Shown: piece by piece, positions 15,361 through 23,983 of the stretch
Layout: every line of letters begins with the position of its first letter
How positions within the stretch are numbered: position 1 is the stretch's first letter
Origin: an uncultured Gemmiger sp.
Lineage (GTDB): Bacteria > Bacillota > Clostridia > Oscillospirales > Ruminococcaceae
Assembly: GCA_944388125.1 (NCBI GenBank)
Contig: CALXHO010000107.1
Location: 1-39,683 of the forward strand
Length of the DNA stretch: 39,683 bases
Reading direction: 5' to 3'
The notes under the pieces: generated by a model
The model's input: the letters and a program-made list of their open reading frames with translations, nothing else
Databases searched by the model: none
What the model was told of the DNA's origin: nothing
Translations under genes and position numbers: made by a program

Positions 15361-16002
15361 ATGTCCACGCAAGGAAAGGTTTCCCTGCCCGTCATCAAGC
15401 GGTTGCCCAAATACTATCGCTACCTGACAAACCTGGCTGCCGATGGCAAGGACAAAGTTTCTTCCAGTGAACTCGCCCATATGATGGGAACGACCGCCAG
15501 TCAGGTGCGGCAGGATTTCAACTGTTTCGGAGGCTTCGGACAGCAAGGCATCGGTTACAAGGTTGATGTTCTGCTGGAAGAGATCGGTCATCTTCTGTTT
15601 GGTACAGGAGAACTTTTGCCCACCATTCTCATCGGCGCCGGACGCCTGGGCAATGCAGTCTCCAGTTTCATTGCCCGGGACACCAACGGGTATCGCCTGC
15701 TCGCCGCTTTCGACGTCAATCCGGATCTTGTGGGGCATCAAATGAGCGGTGTCACCATCCGTCCGTTGGAAGAACTGGAGTCATTTTGTCTGGAGAACAA
15801 GCCGACGGTCGCCGTTTTGTGCGTTCCCCGTCAGAGTGCCGTGGATTTGAGTGATGAGCTCGTCCGGCTGGGCATCCAGGGATTCTGGAACTTCAGCCAC
15901 TACGACCTTTCTGTGGCTCACCCGGAAGTTACGGTAGAAAATGTGCACCTTGGAGACAGCCTGATGAGTCTTGGCTACCGTCTGCGCAATTCCGAAACCT
16001 GA
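15361..16002 (+). CDS. rex: Redox-sensing transcriptional repressor Rex
   Basis: Rex represses fermentation and respiration genes and leaves DNA when NADH/NAD+ rises. The ATG at 15361 follows GGGAGGTG and gives 213 residues. An N-terminal winged helix (PVIKRLPKYYRYL...VSSSELAHMMGTTASQVRQDF) is followed by a Rossmann NAD-binding domain with GAGRLGNA, and a C-terminal swapped helix ending LGDSLMSLGYRLR. All blocks match the family. The gene stands alone, divergent from tepA, with its own promoter and a terminator. In a fermentative anaerobe it would control NADH-reoxidising pathways. Confidence 0.96.
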   Translation: MSTQGKVSLPVIKRLPKYYRYLTNLAADGKDKVSSSELAHMMGTTASQVRQDFNCFGGFGQQGIGYKVDVLLEEIGHLLFGTGELLPTILIGAGRLGNAVSSFIARDTNGYRLLAAFDVNPDLVGHQMSGVTIRPLEELESFCLENKPTVAVLCVPRQSAVDLSDELVRLGIQGFWNFSHYDLSVAHPEVTVENVHLGDSLMSLGYRLRNSET

Positions 16003-16042
16003 ACATCCTTTGCCCCGGCATACCAAGTATTCGTCTTTTTGT

Positions 16043-16070
16043 AAAAGCCGCCATTGTCGACGGCTTTTTT
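16043..16070. terminator. Intrinsic terminator after rex
   Basis: The arms AAAAGCCG and CGGCTTTT around an 11-nt loop are followed by six T residues on the plus strand. Confidence 0.75.
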
Positions 16071-16084
16071 CTTTGCCCGCGGCA

Positions 16085-16112
16085 TTGCTTTTTTCTTACG
16101 TCTGTCTATAAT
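16085..16112 (+). promoter_or_regulatory. Probable promoter for tdk
   Basis: TTGCTT (16085-16090) lies 16 bp from TATAAT (16107-16112), just after the rex terminator. The leader would be about 70 nt. Confidence 0.55.
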
Positions 16113-16188
16113 AATTTGTAACCGCCCGTTGAACCGGCAAGGAGATCCATTTCCGCCGGGGCGTGGACTGTTTGAACGGAGGATATCC

Positions 16189-16800
16189 ATGGCAAAACTC
16201 TATTTCCGGTATGGCGCAATGAACAGCGGCAAGACTACCGCACTTTTACAGGTTGCCTTCAACTATAAGGAACGGGGCATGCGGGTACTGATTCTCAAAC
16301 CCTCCATTGATACCAAGGGCGGTGATCAGCTGGTTTCTCGCCTCGGCATCAGCTGCCGGGTGGACGCACTGGTCACGAAAGAAATGGATATTGTTCAGCT
16401 GGTTGCCCGGGATCGGGAAGTCAACGGTCCCCTTGCCTGCGTGCTCTGCGACGAGAGTCAGTTTTTTACCCCGGAACAAGCTGAGCAGCTTTTTCGCGTA
16501 ACGGTAGATTTGAGTATTCCCGTCATTTGTTACGGTCTGAGAGCCGATTTTATGATGCGCGGCTTTCCCGGCTCCACCCGGCTGCTGGAGCTGGCACACA
16601 CCATTGAAGAATTGAAAACCATCTGTGCATGCGGGCGCAAGGCTATCTGCAACGGACGCAAAGTCAACGGAGAGTATGTTTTTGAAGGGGCCCAGGTTGC
16701 CATTGACACCGTGGACAATGTTGAATACCAAAGCCTTTGCCCCCAATGCTGGTACCGCGAATACCGGGCTTTTCTCAGGCGTACCGGAAAAGCCGAATAA
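16189..16800 (+). CDS. tdk: Thymidine kinase (type II, TK1-like)
   Basis: It phosphorylates thymidine to dTMP in pyrimidine salvage. The ATG at 16189 follows CGGAGG and gives 203 residues, the usual length. Visible are the P-loop GAMNSGKT (9-16), the catalytic DESQFF block, the lasso region with a zinc site formed by CACG and CPQC, and the TKGGDQLVSR region. The gene has its own promoter and a terminator, so it appears monocistronic. Confidence 0.96.
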   Translation: MAKLYFRYGAMNSGKTTALLQVAFNYKERGMRVLILKPSIDTKGGDQLVSRLGISCRVDALVTKEMDIVQLVARDREVNGPLACVLCDESQFFTPEQAEQLFRVTVDLSIPVICYGLRADFMMRGFPGSTRLLELAHTIEELKTICACGRKAICNGRKVNGEYVFEGAQVAIDTVDNVEYQSLCPQCWYREYRAFLRRTGKAE

Positions 16801-16818
16801 CACCCACGCAATGATGAT

Positions 16819-16856
16819 AAAAGGCGTACAGAAGCATGTTTTCTGTACGCCTTTTT
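16819..16856. terminator. Intrinsic terminator after tdk
   Basis: A long hairpin with arms AAGGCGTACAGAA and TTCTGTACGCCTT is followed by T residues. It lies between convergent tdk and the AraC-type gene and probably serves both. Confidence 0.85.
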
Positions 16857-16871
16857 ACTATGTTTTTCGGA

Positions 16872-17744
16872 TCACATTTCCTTATCGCCTTTATTGACTC
16901 TGCGATAGTATTGGCGGTATTGTTGCGGGGACAACCCCGTCGCATCCTTGAACACCCGGCGGAAATGTGCCGTCGTCATGAATCCGGCTTTGGTCGCCAC
17001 TGCAGAAATACTGTCATCACTCTTTTCAATCATGCTCTGCGCGGCTTTGATGCGGATCCCGTTGATGTACTCCACCAAACTGAGGTTGATTGTCTTTTTG
17101 AACAGTCGGCTCAAATAATACGGACTGATATAGAATTTTGCCGCTATATCCGTCAGCGTAAGCTTTTCAGCAAAATGCACAGCGATATAGCTTTGGATTT
17201 GTTCAATGATGCGATTACTGACCCGTGCATTTTCTTTTCCCCTCTCGGGCTGTGCCATACACAGATGCTTCAGGTAGAGCAAAAGCGTCCCCAGAATCAG
17301 TTTATTTGCCGCTCTTGCGTCCTCTTCCTCAACAGTTTGAAGCTGCATCATCTGCTGGAGCATTGCATGGATCCGATTCTGCTGCTTGACCGTGATATGA
17401 TTGAGCAAATGATTGGAACCGTTGCTCAGAAAATCAAAGAAATCTACATTTTCAAAGCTCCGGCACAAGTCGTTCAGATAATCCGGGCTGAAAATGACCG
17501 CGATCCGGCTGGAGGGGCCCTCTCCGATGGATCCTGTTTTATGAATCTGGTTTTCCCCGATCAAAACCACACTTCCCGCATTGACGATATACGCCGTATC
17601 CTCAATAAAATAGCGACGGGAGCCTTCAATTTCATAATAGATTTCATACTTGTGGTGCGTGTGAAAGGTTGCCATTTCATAAGCGCCCGAACGGTCAACT
17701 TTCTCAATATAAAAATCCAGTTCAGGTGAATATCCGCCATTCAT
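16872..17744 (-). CDS. AraC-family transcriptional regulator with N-terminal cupin
   Basis: The 290-residue product has an N-terminal cupin-like sensor (about 20-110; FHTHHKYEIYYEIEG and a GSVVLIGENQIHKT block). A linker follows, then two C-terminal helix-turn-helix motifs (about 190-285; LTLTDIAAKFYISPYYLSRLFKK and ISAVATKAGFMTTAHFRRVFKD). This layout usually binds a sugar or small effector and activates a neighbouring operon. The divergent neighbour is the PAS/GGDEF/EAL-like gene. A shared TTTGTCAT element occurs near both promoters, which suggests control of that pair or of itself. The ligand cannot be deduced. Confidence 0.9.
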   Translation of the reverse strand: MNGGYSPELDFYIEKVDRSGAYEMATFHTHHKYEIYYEIEGSRRYFIEDTAYIVNAGSVVLIGENQIHKTGSIGEGPSSRIAVIFSPDYLNDLCRSFENVDFFDFLSNGSNHLLNHITVKQQNRIHAMLQQMMQLQTVEEEDARAANKLILGTLLLYLKHLCMAQPERGKENARVSNRIIEQIQSYIAVHFAEKLTLTDIAAKFYISPYYLSRLFKKTINLSLVEYINGIRIKAAQSMIEKSDDSISAVATKAGFMTTAHFRRVFKDATGLSPQQYRQYYRRVNKGDKEM

Positions 17745-17798
17745 ATCTGTGTCATCTCCCTCTCATCCTGTTTTCGAGATGCCGTCCCCTTGTTTAGT

Positions 17799-17827
17799 AT
17801 AATAGCACATTTTTTGTCATTTTTCAA
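17799..17827 (-). promoter_or_regulatory. Probable promoter of the AraC-type gene
   Basis: On the minus strand TTGAAA (17827-17822) is 17 bp from TATTAT (17804-17799). A TTTGTCAT copy (17813-17820) falls in the spacer, where a bound regulator would block or bend the promoter. Confidence 0.5.
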
Positions 17828-18055
17828 AACGTTTTTTGGGAGTTTTTCTTGATTTTCCTATAAAAAGCTTTTTATACACGCTTGCATGCGCATCAAAGTG
17901 ATATTTAAAGTACTTTCTGACCTCGTTCATTTGTTTTGTCCGGCTCACAGCCATTCCGTTTTTTCATAAATTGTTGTCCCCCGGATTTCACGGCAACGCA
18001 ACGGTTCATACTGAATCATACACAAAATGCATTCTATTTGGGCCGTATCCCTTCC

Positions 18056-18092
18056 TTTGTCATTTTACATGACAAAACCGACAAAATATGAT
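18056..18092 (+). promoter_or_regulatory. Promoter and overlapping inverted repeat for the PAS/GGDEF/EAL-like gene
   Basis: TTTACA (18064-18069) is 17 bp from TATGAT (18087-18092). The -35 lies inside a perfect inverted repeat TTTGTCAT-TTTAC-ATGACAAA (18056-18076), a good operator candidate. Confidence 0.5.
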
Positions 18093-18135
18093 AAGATAGA
18101 TAAAATAGATATAGTTTTGACTGCATTTTGCTGGA

Positions 18136-19827
18136 ATGCTGTTATTTTACACAAAGGAGGTGGCCAACATCACCGAAAACTATGATTCCGTGCTGGATTG
18201 TGAACTTTTTGATATGCTTTCCCAAAGTTCTTCTGACATTTATTTTTATGTAAGCAATATTGCGACAGGTCGTTCCCGCTGGAGCGCCGCGGCCGTGGAA
18301 GAGTTTGATCTGAAAGACGAATACCAGGACGGTGCAGACTGGCTTTGGCTTTGCCGGATCCATCCGGAAGATCAGACCGATTTTGTACGCAATCTGGAAC
18401 GAATGTTCAATGGTCAGAACGGCGATGTCCACCATTGTGAATACCGCGTCAAAAACAAGGCCGGGCAATATGTATGGATCCGCAGTCGCGGTGTCCTGCG
18501 GCGAAACAGCGACGGCTCTCCCGCTGTGTTTACCGTTGTGCTGCGCAATATGGGTCTCAATCCCAAATATGACACCAACACCAGCCTGTACACCATTCAC
18601 GAATTCCGCGCCCGGCTGTATGATACGCTCTCCCAGCCCAACCAGCGCGGAGGAATCTTGCTATTCGGGATCGATGACTTCAGCCGCATCAATGACGTAC
18701 ACGACTATGCTTTCGGCAACCTGGTATTGCGCGCCTTTGCCGAAAAGCTTCTTTCTGTGCATCTGCCCGGTTTCCTGTTCCGCATGGATGGCGATAAATT
18801 TGCTTATTGGATGCAGGACGCCGAGGCGGAAGATCTGGAGATTGTCTTTTCCCGCTATCTTTCCGTTGCGTCAGAATTGAAAGTGGGAGAAGAGGAGATT
18901 CCTCTTGTTCTGACCGGTGGTTATGTACTGTATCCCGCAGACGGCAACCGCGCCGAGGATCTGCACCGCCGGCTGGAGGTCGCCCTCAACGCAGCGAAGC
19001 TGACCTGTCCCGGCGGCGTCTGTGCCTTTTCTTCCGAAATGTTCCGCGATGAGCAGCGCCTCGATGCGATGCGCGCAGCAATTCACCGCAGTGTACTGAA
19101 TAATTTTGAGGGATTCTATCTCCTTTATCAGCCGCAGATCTACGCCATGAGCAAGACTTGCCCGGCTGCTGAAGCAATCCTCTGCTGGGCTTCCGATGAC
19201 TACCCCCATGTTTCTCATGAAGAACTGATGGCCGCTCTGGAAGAAAGCGGCGACATCCTTCCTCTTGGGCACTGGGCATTGGAGCAGGCTCTTCAGCAGG
19301 TACAGCAGTGGCAGAAAATGGTTCCTTCGTTCGGCATCAGCATGGATATCTGCTGCCGGCAGATTGTACAGCGCAGCTTCATTGAACACATCTGCCAGCT
19401 TGCCGCCAAGTATAATCTGCCTTCCGGCACACTCTGCCTCGAGCTGAACGACGGCTGTTATGCAGCCGGCTCCCGCCATCTGTTCGACCTGACCGACCTT
19501 CTCCGCAATGTGGGGATCATGACGGCACTGGATGGATTCTCTCCGGAACATCTCACGCTTTCCATGCTTCGGGATATGCGTCCGCAGTGGATCAAAGTAC
19601 CGCCGCACCTGGCTCTGGACACAGATAATACCAAGCCGGAGATTTTGCCCTCCCTGTTTGCTCTTTTCCACCAAATCGGGATGCATATCTGTGCAGAAGG
19701 ACTGGAAAGCCAGGAGCAGGCGCAGGCCACCATCCGTGCCGGTGCAGATTTTGTTCAGGGCCCGCTCTATTCGCCGCCTCTTGACAAAGACACCTTCTGC
19801 GACCGCTTTATCTCTCCACAGGCGTAA
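18136..19827 (+). CDS. PAS protein with degenerate GGDEF and degenerate EAL domains
   Basis: The 563-residue product has a PAS domain (about 35-142; RIHPEDQ, EYRVKNKAGQYVWIRSRG), a GGDEF-type fold (about 150-310) and an EAL-type fold (about 315-560). The cyclase signature is MDGDKF (217-222) instead of GGDEF, so cyclase activity is unlikely. In the EAL part, EAL reads EAI (346-348), the conserved Asn is Asp404, and the DDFGTG loop reads LDGFSP. However Glu436, Lys487, Glu521 and Gln541 remain, so phosphodiesterase activity is doubtful, though binding of c-di-GMP is still possible. No membrane segment is seen. The ATG at 18136 has a weak site; a perfect AAAGGAGGTG (18154-18163) lies inside the frame and points to an in-frame ATC at 18169. 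A glycosyltransferase gene follows after 41 nt. Confidence 0.85.
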   Translation: MLLFYTKEVANITENYDSVLDCELFDMLSQSSSDIYFYVSNIATGRSRWSAAAVEEFDLKDEYQDGADWLWLCRIHPEDQTDFVRNLERMFNGQNGDVHHCEYRVKNKAGQYVWIRSRGVLRRNSDGSPAVFTVVLRNMGLNPKYDTNTSLYTIHEFRARLYDTLSQPNQRGGILLFGIDDFSRINDVHDYAFGNLVLRAFAEKLLSVHLPGFLFRMDGDKFAYWMQDAEAEDLEIVFSRYLSVASELKVGEEEIPLVLTGGYVLYPADGNRAEDLHRRLEVALNAAKLTCPGGVCAFSSEMFRDEQRLDAMRAAIHRSVLNNFEGFYLLYQPQIYAMSKTCPAAEAILCWASDDYPHVSHEELMAALEESGDILPLGHWALEQALQQVQQWQKMVPSFGISMDICCRQIVQRSFIEHICQLAAKYNLPSGTLCLELNDGCYAAGSRHLFDLTDLLRNVGIMTALDGFSPEHLTLSMLRDMRPQWIKVPPHLALDTDNTKPEILPSLFALFHQIGMHICAEGLESQEQAQATIRAGADFVQGPLYSPPLDKDTFCDRFISPQA

Positions 19828-19868
19828 CGTCTGTCCCATTTACGACCACAAAGGAAGTTGATCGTTTT

Positions 19869-20666
19869 ATGCCCGAGCAATACTCGCTCAGCGCCTGCAT
19901 TGTCTCTTATTGTGACTATGATGAAGTCTGCGCCGCCGTGCGCAGTATCCTGCAGTACACTCCGGGAGATCTTTCCCTCTACGTGATTGACAACGCAAGC
20001 CCGGACGGCTGCGGAGACAAACTGATCCACACAGATTTTGGCGACCCGCGCGTGCAGGTCATCACCTTACCGGAGAATGTCGGTTTCGGACGCGGGCACA
20101 ACACTGTCCTGCCACTGCTGAAAAGCCGTTTTCATTTTATTCTCAATCCCGACGTCGTGTTGCATGACGATGTCCTTCATAAACTGGCATCCTGGCTGGA
20201 CGCCCACCCTCGGGTAGCCATGGCTACGCCTCAGCTGTATTATCCGGACGGCCGCGTTCAGAATCTGCCGCGCCGCAAGCCTACCCCCTGGCTGCTGTTT
20301 GCGCGCCAGCTGGCACCGCGCTTTCCCGGCTCTCCTTTTGACCGCGGTGACCGGCACTATACCATGCAGGACGAAGATCTATCCCAGCCCCGTCCCATTG
20401 AATTTTGCACCGGCAGTTTTATGGCTGTCCGAACAGAGATTTTGCAGCGAGTCGGCGGATTTGATGAGGAGTACTTCATGTATGTGGAGGATGCCGATCT
20501 CACCCAGAAAATTTTGCGGGAAGGTCAGGTTTTTCTGGTCCCGCAATGCCACGCCGTCCACGCATGGCACCGCGCCCCGGCCCGTGACGCCGGGAAATTC
20601 AAGATGCAGCTTGTCAGCATGATCCGATACTTCAAAAAGTGGGGAATCCAAAAAGGCAGCATCTGA
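19869..20666 (+). CDS. Family 2 glycosyltransferase (rhamnosyltransferase-like)
   Basis: The 265-residue enzyme should transfer a sugar from a nucleotide donor to a cell-surface glycan. The GT-A fold shows CIVSYCDYDEV, VIDNASPDGC, the ENVGFGRGHN motif common in WbbL-like rhamnosyltransferases, NPDVVL at the metal site, and ED near the catalytic base (EEYFMYVEDADLT). There is no membrane segment. It begins 41 nt after the PAS/GGDEF/EAL-like gene, so the two are probably cotranscribed. That suggests a link between the degenerate signalling protein and surface polysaccharide, though only from position. The donor and acceptor are unknown. Confidence 0.9.
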   Translation: MPEQYSLSACIVSYCDYDEVCAAVRSILQYTPGDLSLYVIDNASPDGCGDKLIHTDFGDPRVQVITLPENVGFGRGHNTVLPLLKSRFHFILNPDVVLHDDVLHKLASWLDAHPRVAMATPQLYYPDGRVQNLPRRKPTPWLLFARQLAPRFPGSPFDRGDRHYTMQDEDLSQPRPIEFCTGSFMAVRTEILQRVGGFDEEYFMYVEDADLTQKILREGQVFLVPQCHAVHAWHRAPARDAGKFKMQLVSMIRYFKKWGIQKGSI

Positions 20667-20706
20667 TGCACTGCTGCACTGCCAGCTATAAACGTTCATC
20701 CAAACA

Positions 20707-20743
20707 GGCGCCTTCTCCCATTCCGGCGAGAGGCGTTCTTTTT
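20707..20743 (+). terminator. Intrinsic terminator after the glycosyltransferase gene
   Basis: The arms CGCCTtCTC and GAGAGGCG form 8 bp with one bulge and are followed by TTCTTTTT. Confidence 0.65.
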
Positions 20744-20817
20744 GTTCACATTCCAATGGATGGCCGCTTCATTAGCAGCGAACAACATCTTGTATTTACG
20801 AAATATCTTTGTTAAAC

Positions 20818-20844
20818 TTGTATATATACAGTCCTTGGTATACA
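20818..20844 (+). promoter_or_regulatory. Probable extended -10 promoter for fhs
   Basis: TGGTATACA (the -10 TATACA at 20839-20844 with an upstream TG) lies 15-16 bp from a weak CTTGTAT -35. Confidence 0.45.
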
Positions 20845-20867
20845 AAGTATGGGAGGAATAAAAATCA

Positions 20868-22529
20868 ATGCTGTCTGATATTGAGATCGCCCAGGCTGCC
20901 AAGACGCAGCCCATCACTGAAATCGCCGAAAAAATCGGTGTGGACTCGGATTCCTTGATTCCTTACGGCAAATACAAGGCTAAAATCAACCACCAGCTGA
21001 TTCATTCCGACCGTAAAGACGGCCGGCTGATTCTTGTCACTGCCATCAGCCCCACGCCCGCAGGTGAAGGAAAAACCACTACCAGCGTCGGTCTGGCTGA
21101 CGCCATGAACTCCCTCGGCAAAAAGACCATGCTCTGCCTGCGCGAGCCTTCTCTCGGTCCTGTGTTCGGCATGAAAGGCGGCGCAGCCGGCGGCGGATAC
21201 GCTCAGGTTGTACCTATGGAGGATATCAATCTTCATTTTACCGGTGACATTCATGCCATCGGTGCCGCCAACAATCTGCTGGCCGCTATGATTGACAACT
21301 CGATTCACCAGGGGAATCCTCTGGGGATCGACCCTCGCCGTGTCACCTGGAAGCGCTGCCTCGACATCAACGACCGTCAGCTGCGCTTCATTGTCGACGG
21401 TCTGGGCGGCAAGGTCAACGGCACCCCGCGCGAGGATGGCTTCGACATCACTGTGGCCAGTGAGATCATGGCTGTGTTCTGCCTGGCTACCGACCTGACC
21501 GATCTCAAAGAGCGCCTCTCCCGCATTGTGTGCGCCTACACCTTCGACGGCAAACCGGTCACTGCCGGTGACCTGGGGGCCGCCGGTGCCATGACCGCCC
21601 TGCTGAAGGATGCCATCGACCCCAACCTGGTACAGACTCTCGAAAACAATCCCGCCATCATCCACGGCGGCCCCTTTGCCAACATTGCTCATGGCTGCAA
21701 CAGCGTCATGGCAACCAAACTCAGCCTCAAGCTGGCTGACTACGTTGTGACGGAAGCCGGCTTTGGTGCCGACCTTGGCGCAGAAAAGTTCCTGGACATC
21801 AAATGCCGTATGGCCGGGCTTTCCCCGGATGCCGTCGTTCTGGTGGCCACCGTCCGCGCACTCAAGCATCACGGCGGATGCCCCCGTGCAGACCTGAATA
21901 CCCCCAATGTCGAGTATGTGCGCAAGGGCGTTGCCAACCTGGCACGCCATATTGACAACCTGAAAGACCAGTTCGGCCTGTCCGTGTGTGTGGCGGTCAA
22001 TGCCTTCCCCACCGATACCGACGAGGAAGTTGCCGTGATCCGCAATCTCTGCGCCGAGAAGGGTGTCCCCTGCGCTCTGTCTGAAGTGTTTGCCAAGGGC
22101 GGCGCCGGCGGTGTGGAACTGGCAAAGACGGTTCTGTCCATCATGGATGCCCGTCCGATCCATTACACCTACGATCTGGAACAGAGCCTTGCCGACAAGG
22201 TCAAAGCGGTGGCTCAGAAAATCTATCGTGCCGACGATGTCCGCTTCACGCCTGCCGCCAAAAAGGCTCTGGATGAGTACACTGCCATGGGATACGGCAA
22301 TCTGCCCGTCTGCATTGCCAAGACGCAGTACTCGTTCAGCGATGACGCCTCCCTGCTGGCTGCGCCGGAACACTTCACCATGAATGTACGTGAGGTCCGT
22401 CTGTCCGCCGGCGCCGGGTTTATAGTTGTTATCTGCGGGAACATCATGACGATGCCCGGTCTGCCCCGCCATCCCGCTGCCATGGATATTGACTGCGATG
22501 CCCAGGGACGTATTACCGGTCTGTTCTAA
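20868..22529 (+). CDS. fhs: Formate-tetrahydrofolate ligase
   Basis: Fhs makes 10-formyl-THF from formate, THF and ATP, feeding one-carbon units to purines and, by way of MetF and MetH, to methionine. The 553-residue product has the normal length. Visible are the N-terminal [17 protein letters not shown], the nucleotide loop [14 protein letters not shown], the [23 protein letters not shown] block split between substrate and ATP sites, and [14 protein letters not shown] near the end. The start follows GGGAGG at good spacing. The gene is monocistronic, bounded by terminators, and completes the folate set encoded further left. Confidence 0.97.
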   Translation: MLSDIEIAQAAKTQPITEIAEKIGVDSDSLIPYGKYKAKINHQLIHSDRKDGRLILVTAISPTPAGEGKTTTSVGLADAMNSLGKKTMLCLREPSLGPVFGMKGGAAGGGYAQVVPMEDINLHFTGDIHAIGAANNLLAAMIDNSIHQGNPLGIDPRRVTWKRCLDINDRQLRFIVDGLGGKVNGTPREDGFDITVASEIMAVFCLATDLTDLKERLSRIVCAYTFDGKPVTAGDLGAAGAMTALLKDAIDPNLVQTLENNPAIIHGGPFANIAHGCNSVMATKLSLKLADYVVTEAGFGADLGAEKFLDIKCRMAGLSPDAVVLVATVRALKHHGGCPRADLNTPNVEYVRKGVANLARHIDNLKDQFGLSVCVAVNAFPTDTDEEVAVIRNLCAEKGVPCALSEVFAKGGAGGVELAKTVLSIMDARPIHYTYDLEQSLADKVKAVAQKIYRADDVRFTPAAKKALDEYTAMGYGNLPVCIAKTQYSFSDDASLLAAPEHFTMNVREVRLSAGAGFIVVICGNIMTMPGLPRHPAAMDIDCDAQGRITGLF

Positions 22530-22555
22530 AGCCTCTGGCCTGTAATTGCGCAATC

Positions 22556-22615
22556 CAAAAATCCCGACCTTCGGATCAAACAGCAGGTGCTGAACCGAGA
22601 AGGTCGGGATTTTTG
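22556..22615. terminator. Long bidirectional terminator between fhs and the PsiE-like gene
   Basis: The outer arms AAAATCCCGACCTT and AAGGTCGGGATTTT enclose a nested stem CAGCA-GG-TGCTG. T runs lie on both strands and the flanking genes converge. Confidence 0.85.
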
Positions 22616-22655
22616 TTGCATTGAATTCAGTCGGATTTTTTTACAGGATTTGATC

Positions 22656-23213
22656 TCACTCTGCTTTTGGCTTTTCCGGGGCAGGAGTCTCCTCCACGCA
22701 AAATGCAGAATTTTCCTTGCGTAATCCGGAAAAAGCCCGCTTGATGTCTTCCGCCACATCGCCGCCAGGCATAGTCGCCCCAAAAGACGGCACAAAGCAG
22801 AATTTCCGAATCACGAAGATCAGTCCGATGGATGCCACACCAAGAAGGTTCTCCACCGCAGATCCATGTCCCAGAATCATATTTCGGGCGATGGCATACA
22901 AAAGCACTTCCAGGGCGCTGCCGGGGCTATGTTTGGCCAGCATCTTGATAAATTCGATTCCGATGACCAGGTTGAAGGCATGGCCCAGAAAGGTCTGGAA
23001 CGCCTCAGTGCTGGAACTGCTCCACAAGGTCAGCATCTCTTTGGCAACGGGGATGGCACTGATCAGCAGACCGAGAAGCACCAGGCAAGACACCACTACC
23101 TCCAGCAAGCTGGCCAGTTCCGCAACCTGATCCCGCAGGGCAAACTTGATGCGCTCCTCCTGCCGGTGCAGTTGCGTCCGGGTAAGCCGTTGTCTGGTTT
23201 GCGTTTCCTTCAT
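22656..23213 (-). CDS. PsiE-like integral membrane protein
   Basis: The ATG at 23213 follows GAGGA at good spacing and gives 185 residues; longer in-frame starts lack a site. Four hydrophobic segments are visible after a basic, polar head: ELASLLEVVVSCLVLLGLLI, the FLGHAFNLVIGIEFIKML stretch, LEVLLYAIARNMIL and ENLLGVASIGLIFVIR. The YAIARNMIL block resembles the phosphate-starvation-inducible PsiE family, whose molecular role is not established. The tail is Pro/Glu/Lys-rich. The assignment rests on recall of the motif. It is a single gene between terminators. Confidence 0.65.
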   Translation of the reverse strand: MKETQTRQRLTRTQLHRQEERIKFALRDQVAELASLLEVVVSCLVLLGLLISAIPVAKEMLTLWSSSSTEAFQTFLGHAFNLVIGIEFIKMLAKHSPGSALEVLLYAIARNMILGHGSAVENLLGVASIGLIFVIRKFCFVPSFGATMPGGDVAEDIKRAFSGLRKENSAFCVEETPAPEKPKAE

Positions 23214-23328
23214 GAAATATTCCTCAGCTTTCTCCGCCGCACAGAAATGGCGGCCGTCTTTGTCGTGTTTTGTCTCATTATAACAGGATTTCCCCTTTGA
23301 CATCAAGCCTTTTGCAATTTCCCAGCCT

Positions 23329-23364
23329 AAAAAACGGAGCCGCCCAAAAGGCAGCTCCGTTTTT
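23329..23364. terminator. Bidirectional terminator downstream of the HPr-like gene
   Basis: The arms AAAACGGAGC and GCTCCGTTTT have T runs on both strands, 18 bp after the HPr-like stop on the minus strand. Confidence 0.8.
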
Positions 23365-23382
23365 GCAGATTCAGTTTATTCT

Positions 23383-23604
23383 TTACTGCTCAATCGCCTT
23401 GACAACACGATTGAGGTCGTTTTCGTCCTCACAGACGATCTGGACCGGCTGGCTGAAATCCAGGCTCATCAGGCCGAGAATGCTCTTGGCATCGGCAATG
23501 CTGCCCTTGACGTCATGCACGCCAACCTCGTTATAACACTTGGCAGCGGCAGACACGATCCCCTGGACTTCGCTAAAGTTGGAAACCTTGACTTGTCTTA
23601 CCAT
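23383..23604 (-). CDS. HPr-like protein without the phosphorylatable histidine
   Basis: HPr carries phosphate in the sugar phosphotransferase system and, phosphorylated on Ser46, serves as CcpA corepressor. The ATG at 23604 after GGAGGG gives 73 residues. The second half matches HPr well: DAKSILGLMSLD contains the regulatory serine (Ser41 here). The active-site loop does not: where HPr has GLHARPA this protein reads NFSEVQG, with no His. It cannot accept phosphate from enzyme I at the usual place. By comparison with Bacillus Crh, which has Gln there, a purely regulatory role is possible. A promoter with an extended -10 precedes it and a terminator follows. Confidence 0.85.
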   Translation of the reverse strand: MVRQVKVSNFSEVQGIVSAAAKCYNEVGVHDVKGSIADAKSILGLMSLDFSQPVQIVCEDENDLNRVVKAIEQ

Positions 23605-23983
23605 AATATATTCCCTCCATTTTTCCCATGCAATACCTGCGCACAACACAATGCGCCAAGTACTTGCAGCATCATTATAGCATTATTATTGGAATTGGTG
23701 AGACAAGACAAGCCCATAGCGGCACTTTTCTGCAATTTGCACAATCCAAATTCAACGGTGCGCCTATTTCTTGTAACTGCGTCCACTTTTTTTCGTCTCT
23801 TCAGAATGCCTTGTCCACAAACAAGTATTTTTGATTTTGTTTTTGGTATTTTGAGCTTTCTGATCTGACATTTTTCTCTTTTTATTTTACGTCTAGGAAC
23901 ATATTTTTTCTGGTGCGTTGCAGGTGACACAACAATGTTACATAATCAGAATCATCCTGTTTTTCCAGCCTTTACCATTTGCT
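23605..23983. other. AT-rich intergenic region between tex and the HPr-like gene
   Basis: This 379-bp stretch contains the HPr-like promoter and the tex 3' end. I see no clear terminator after tex and no convincing small gene. An open frame on the minus strand (23598-23930) has no ribosome site and a composition unlike the neighbours. Confidence 0.5.
23674..23682 (-). promoter_or_regulatory. Extended -10 promoter for the HPr-like gene
   Basis: The minus strand reads TGCTATAAT, a TG-n-TATAAT extended -10 without a good -35, giving a leader of about 60 nt. Confidence 0.55.

Larger units (their letters stand above)
17745..18135. other. AT-rich divergent intergenic region with two promoters
   Basis: This 391-bp gene-free stretch separates the AraC-type gene from the PAS/GGDEF/EAL-like gene. 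It holds TTTGTCAT at 17813-17820 and again as one arm of the inverted repeat at 18056-18076, plus the two promoters listed separately. No small gene or RNA was recognised. Confidence 0.6.

Noticed and set aside
20865-22553. A 562-codon open frame antisense to fhs
   Set aside because: Fhs is end-to-end conserved on the other strand. The antisense frame has no motifs and is a by-product of G+C-rich codon use.
23598-23930. A 110-codon minus-strand frame upstream of the HPr-like gene
   Set aside because: It overlaps the HPr-like promoter and start, lacks a ribosome site, and has a Lys/Arg-rich composition typical of translated A+T-rich spacer.
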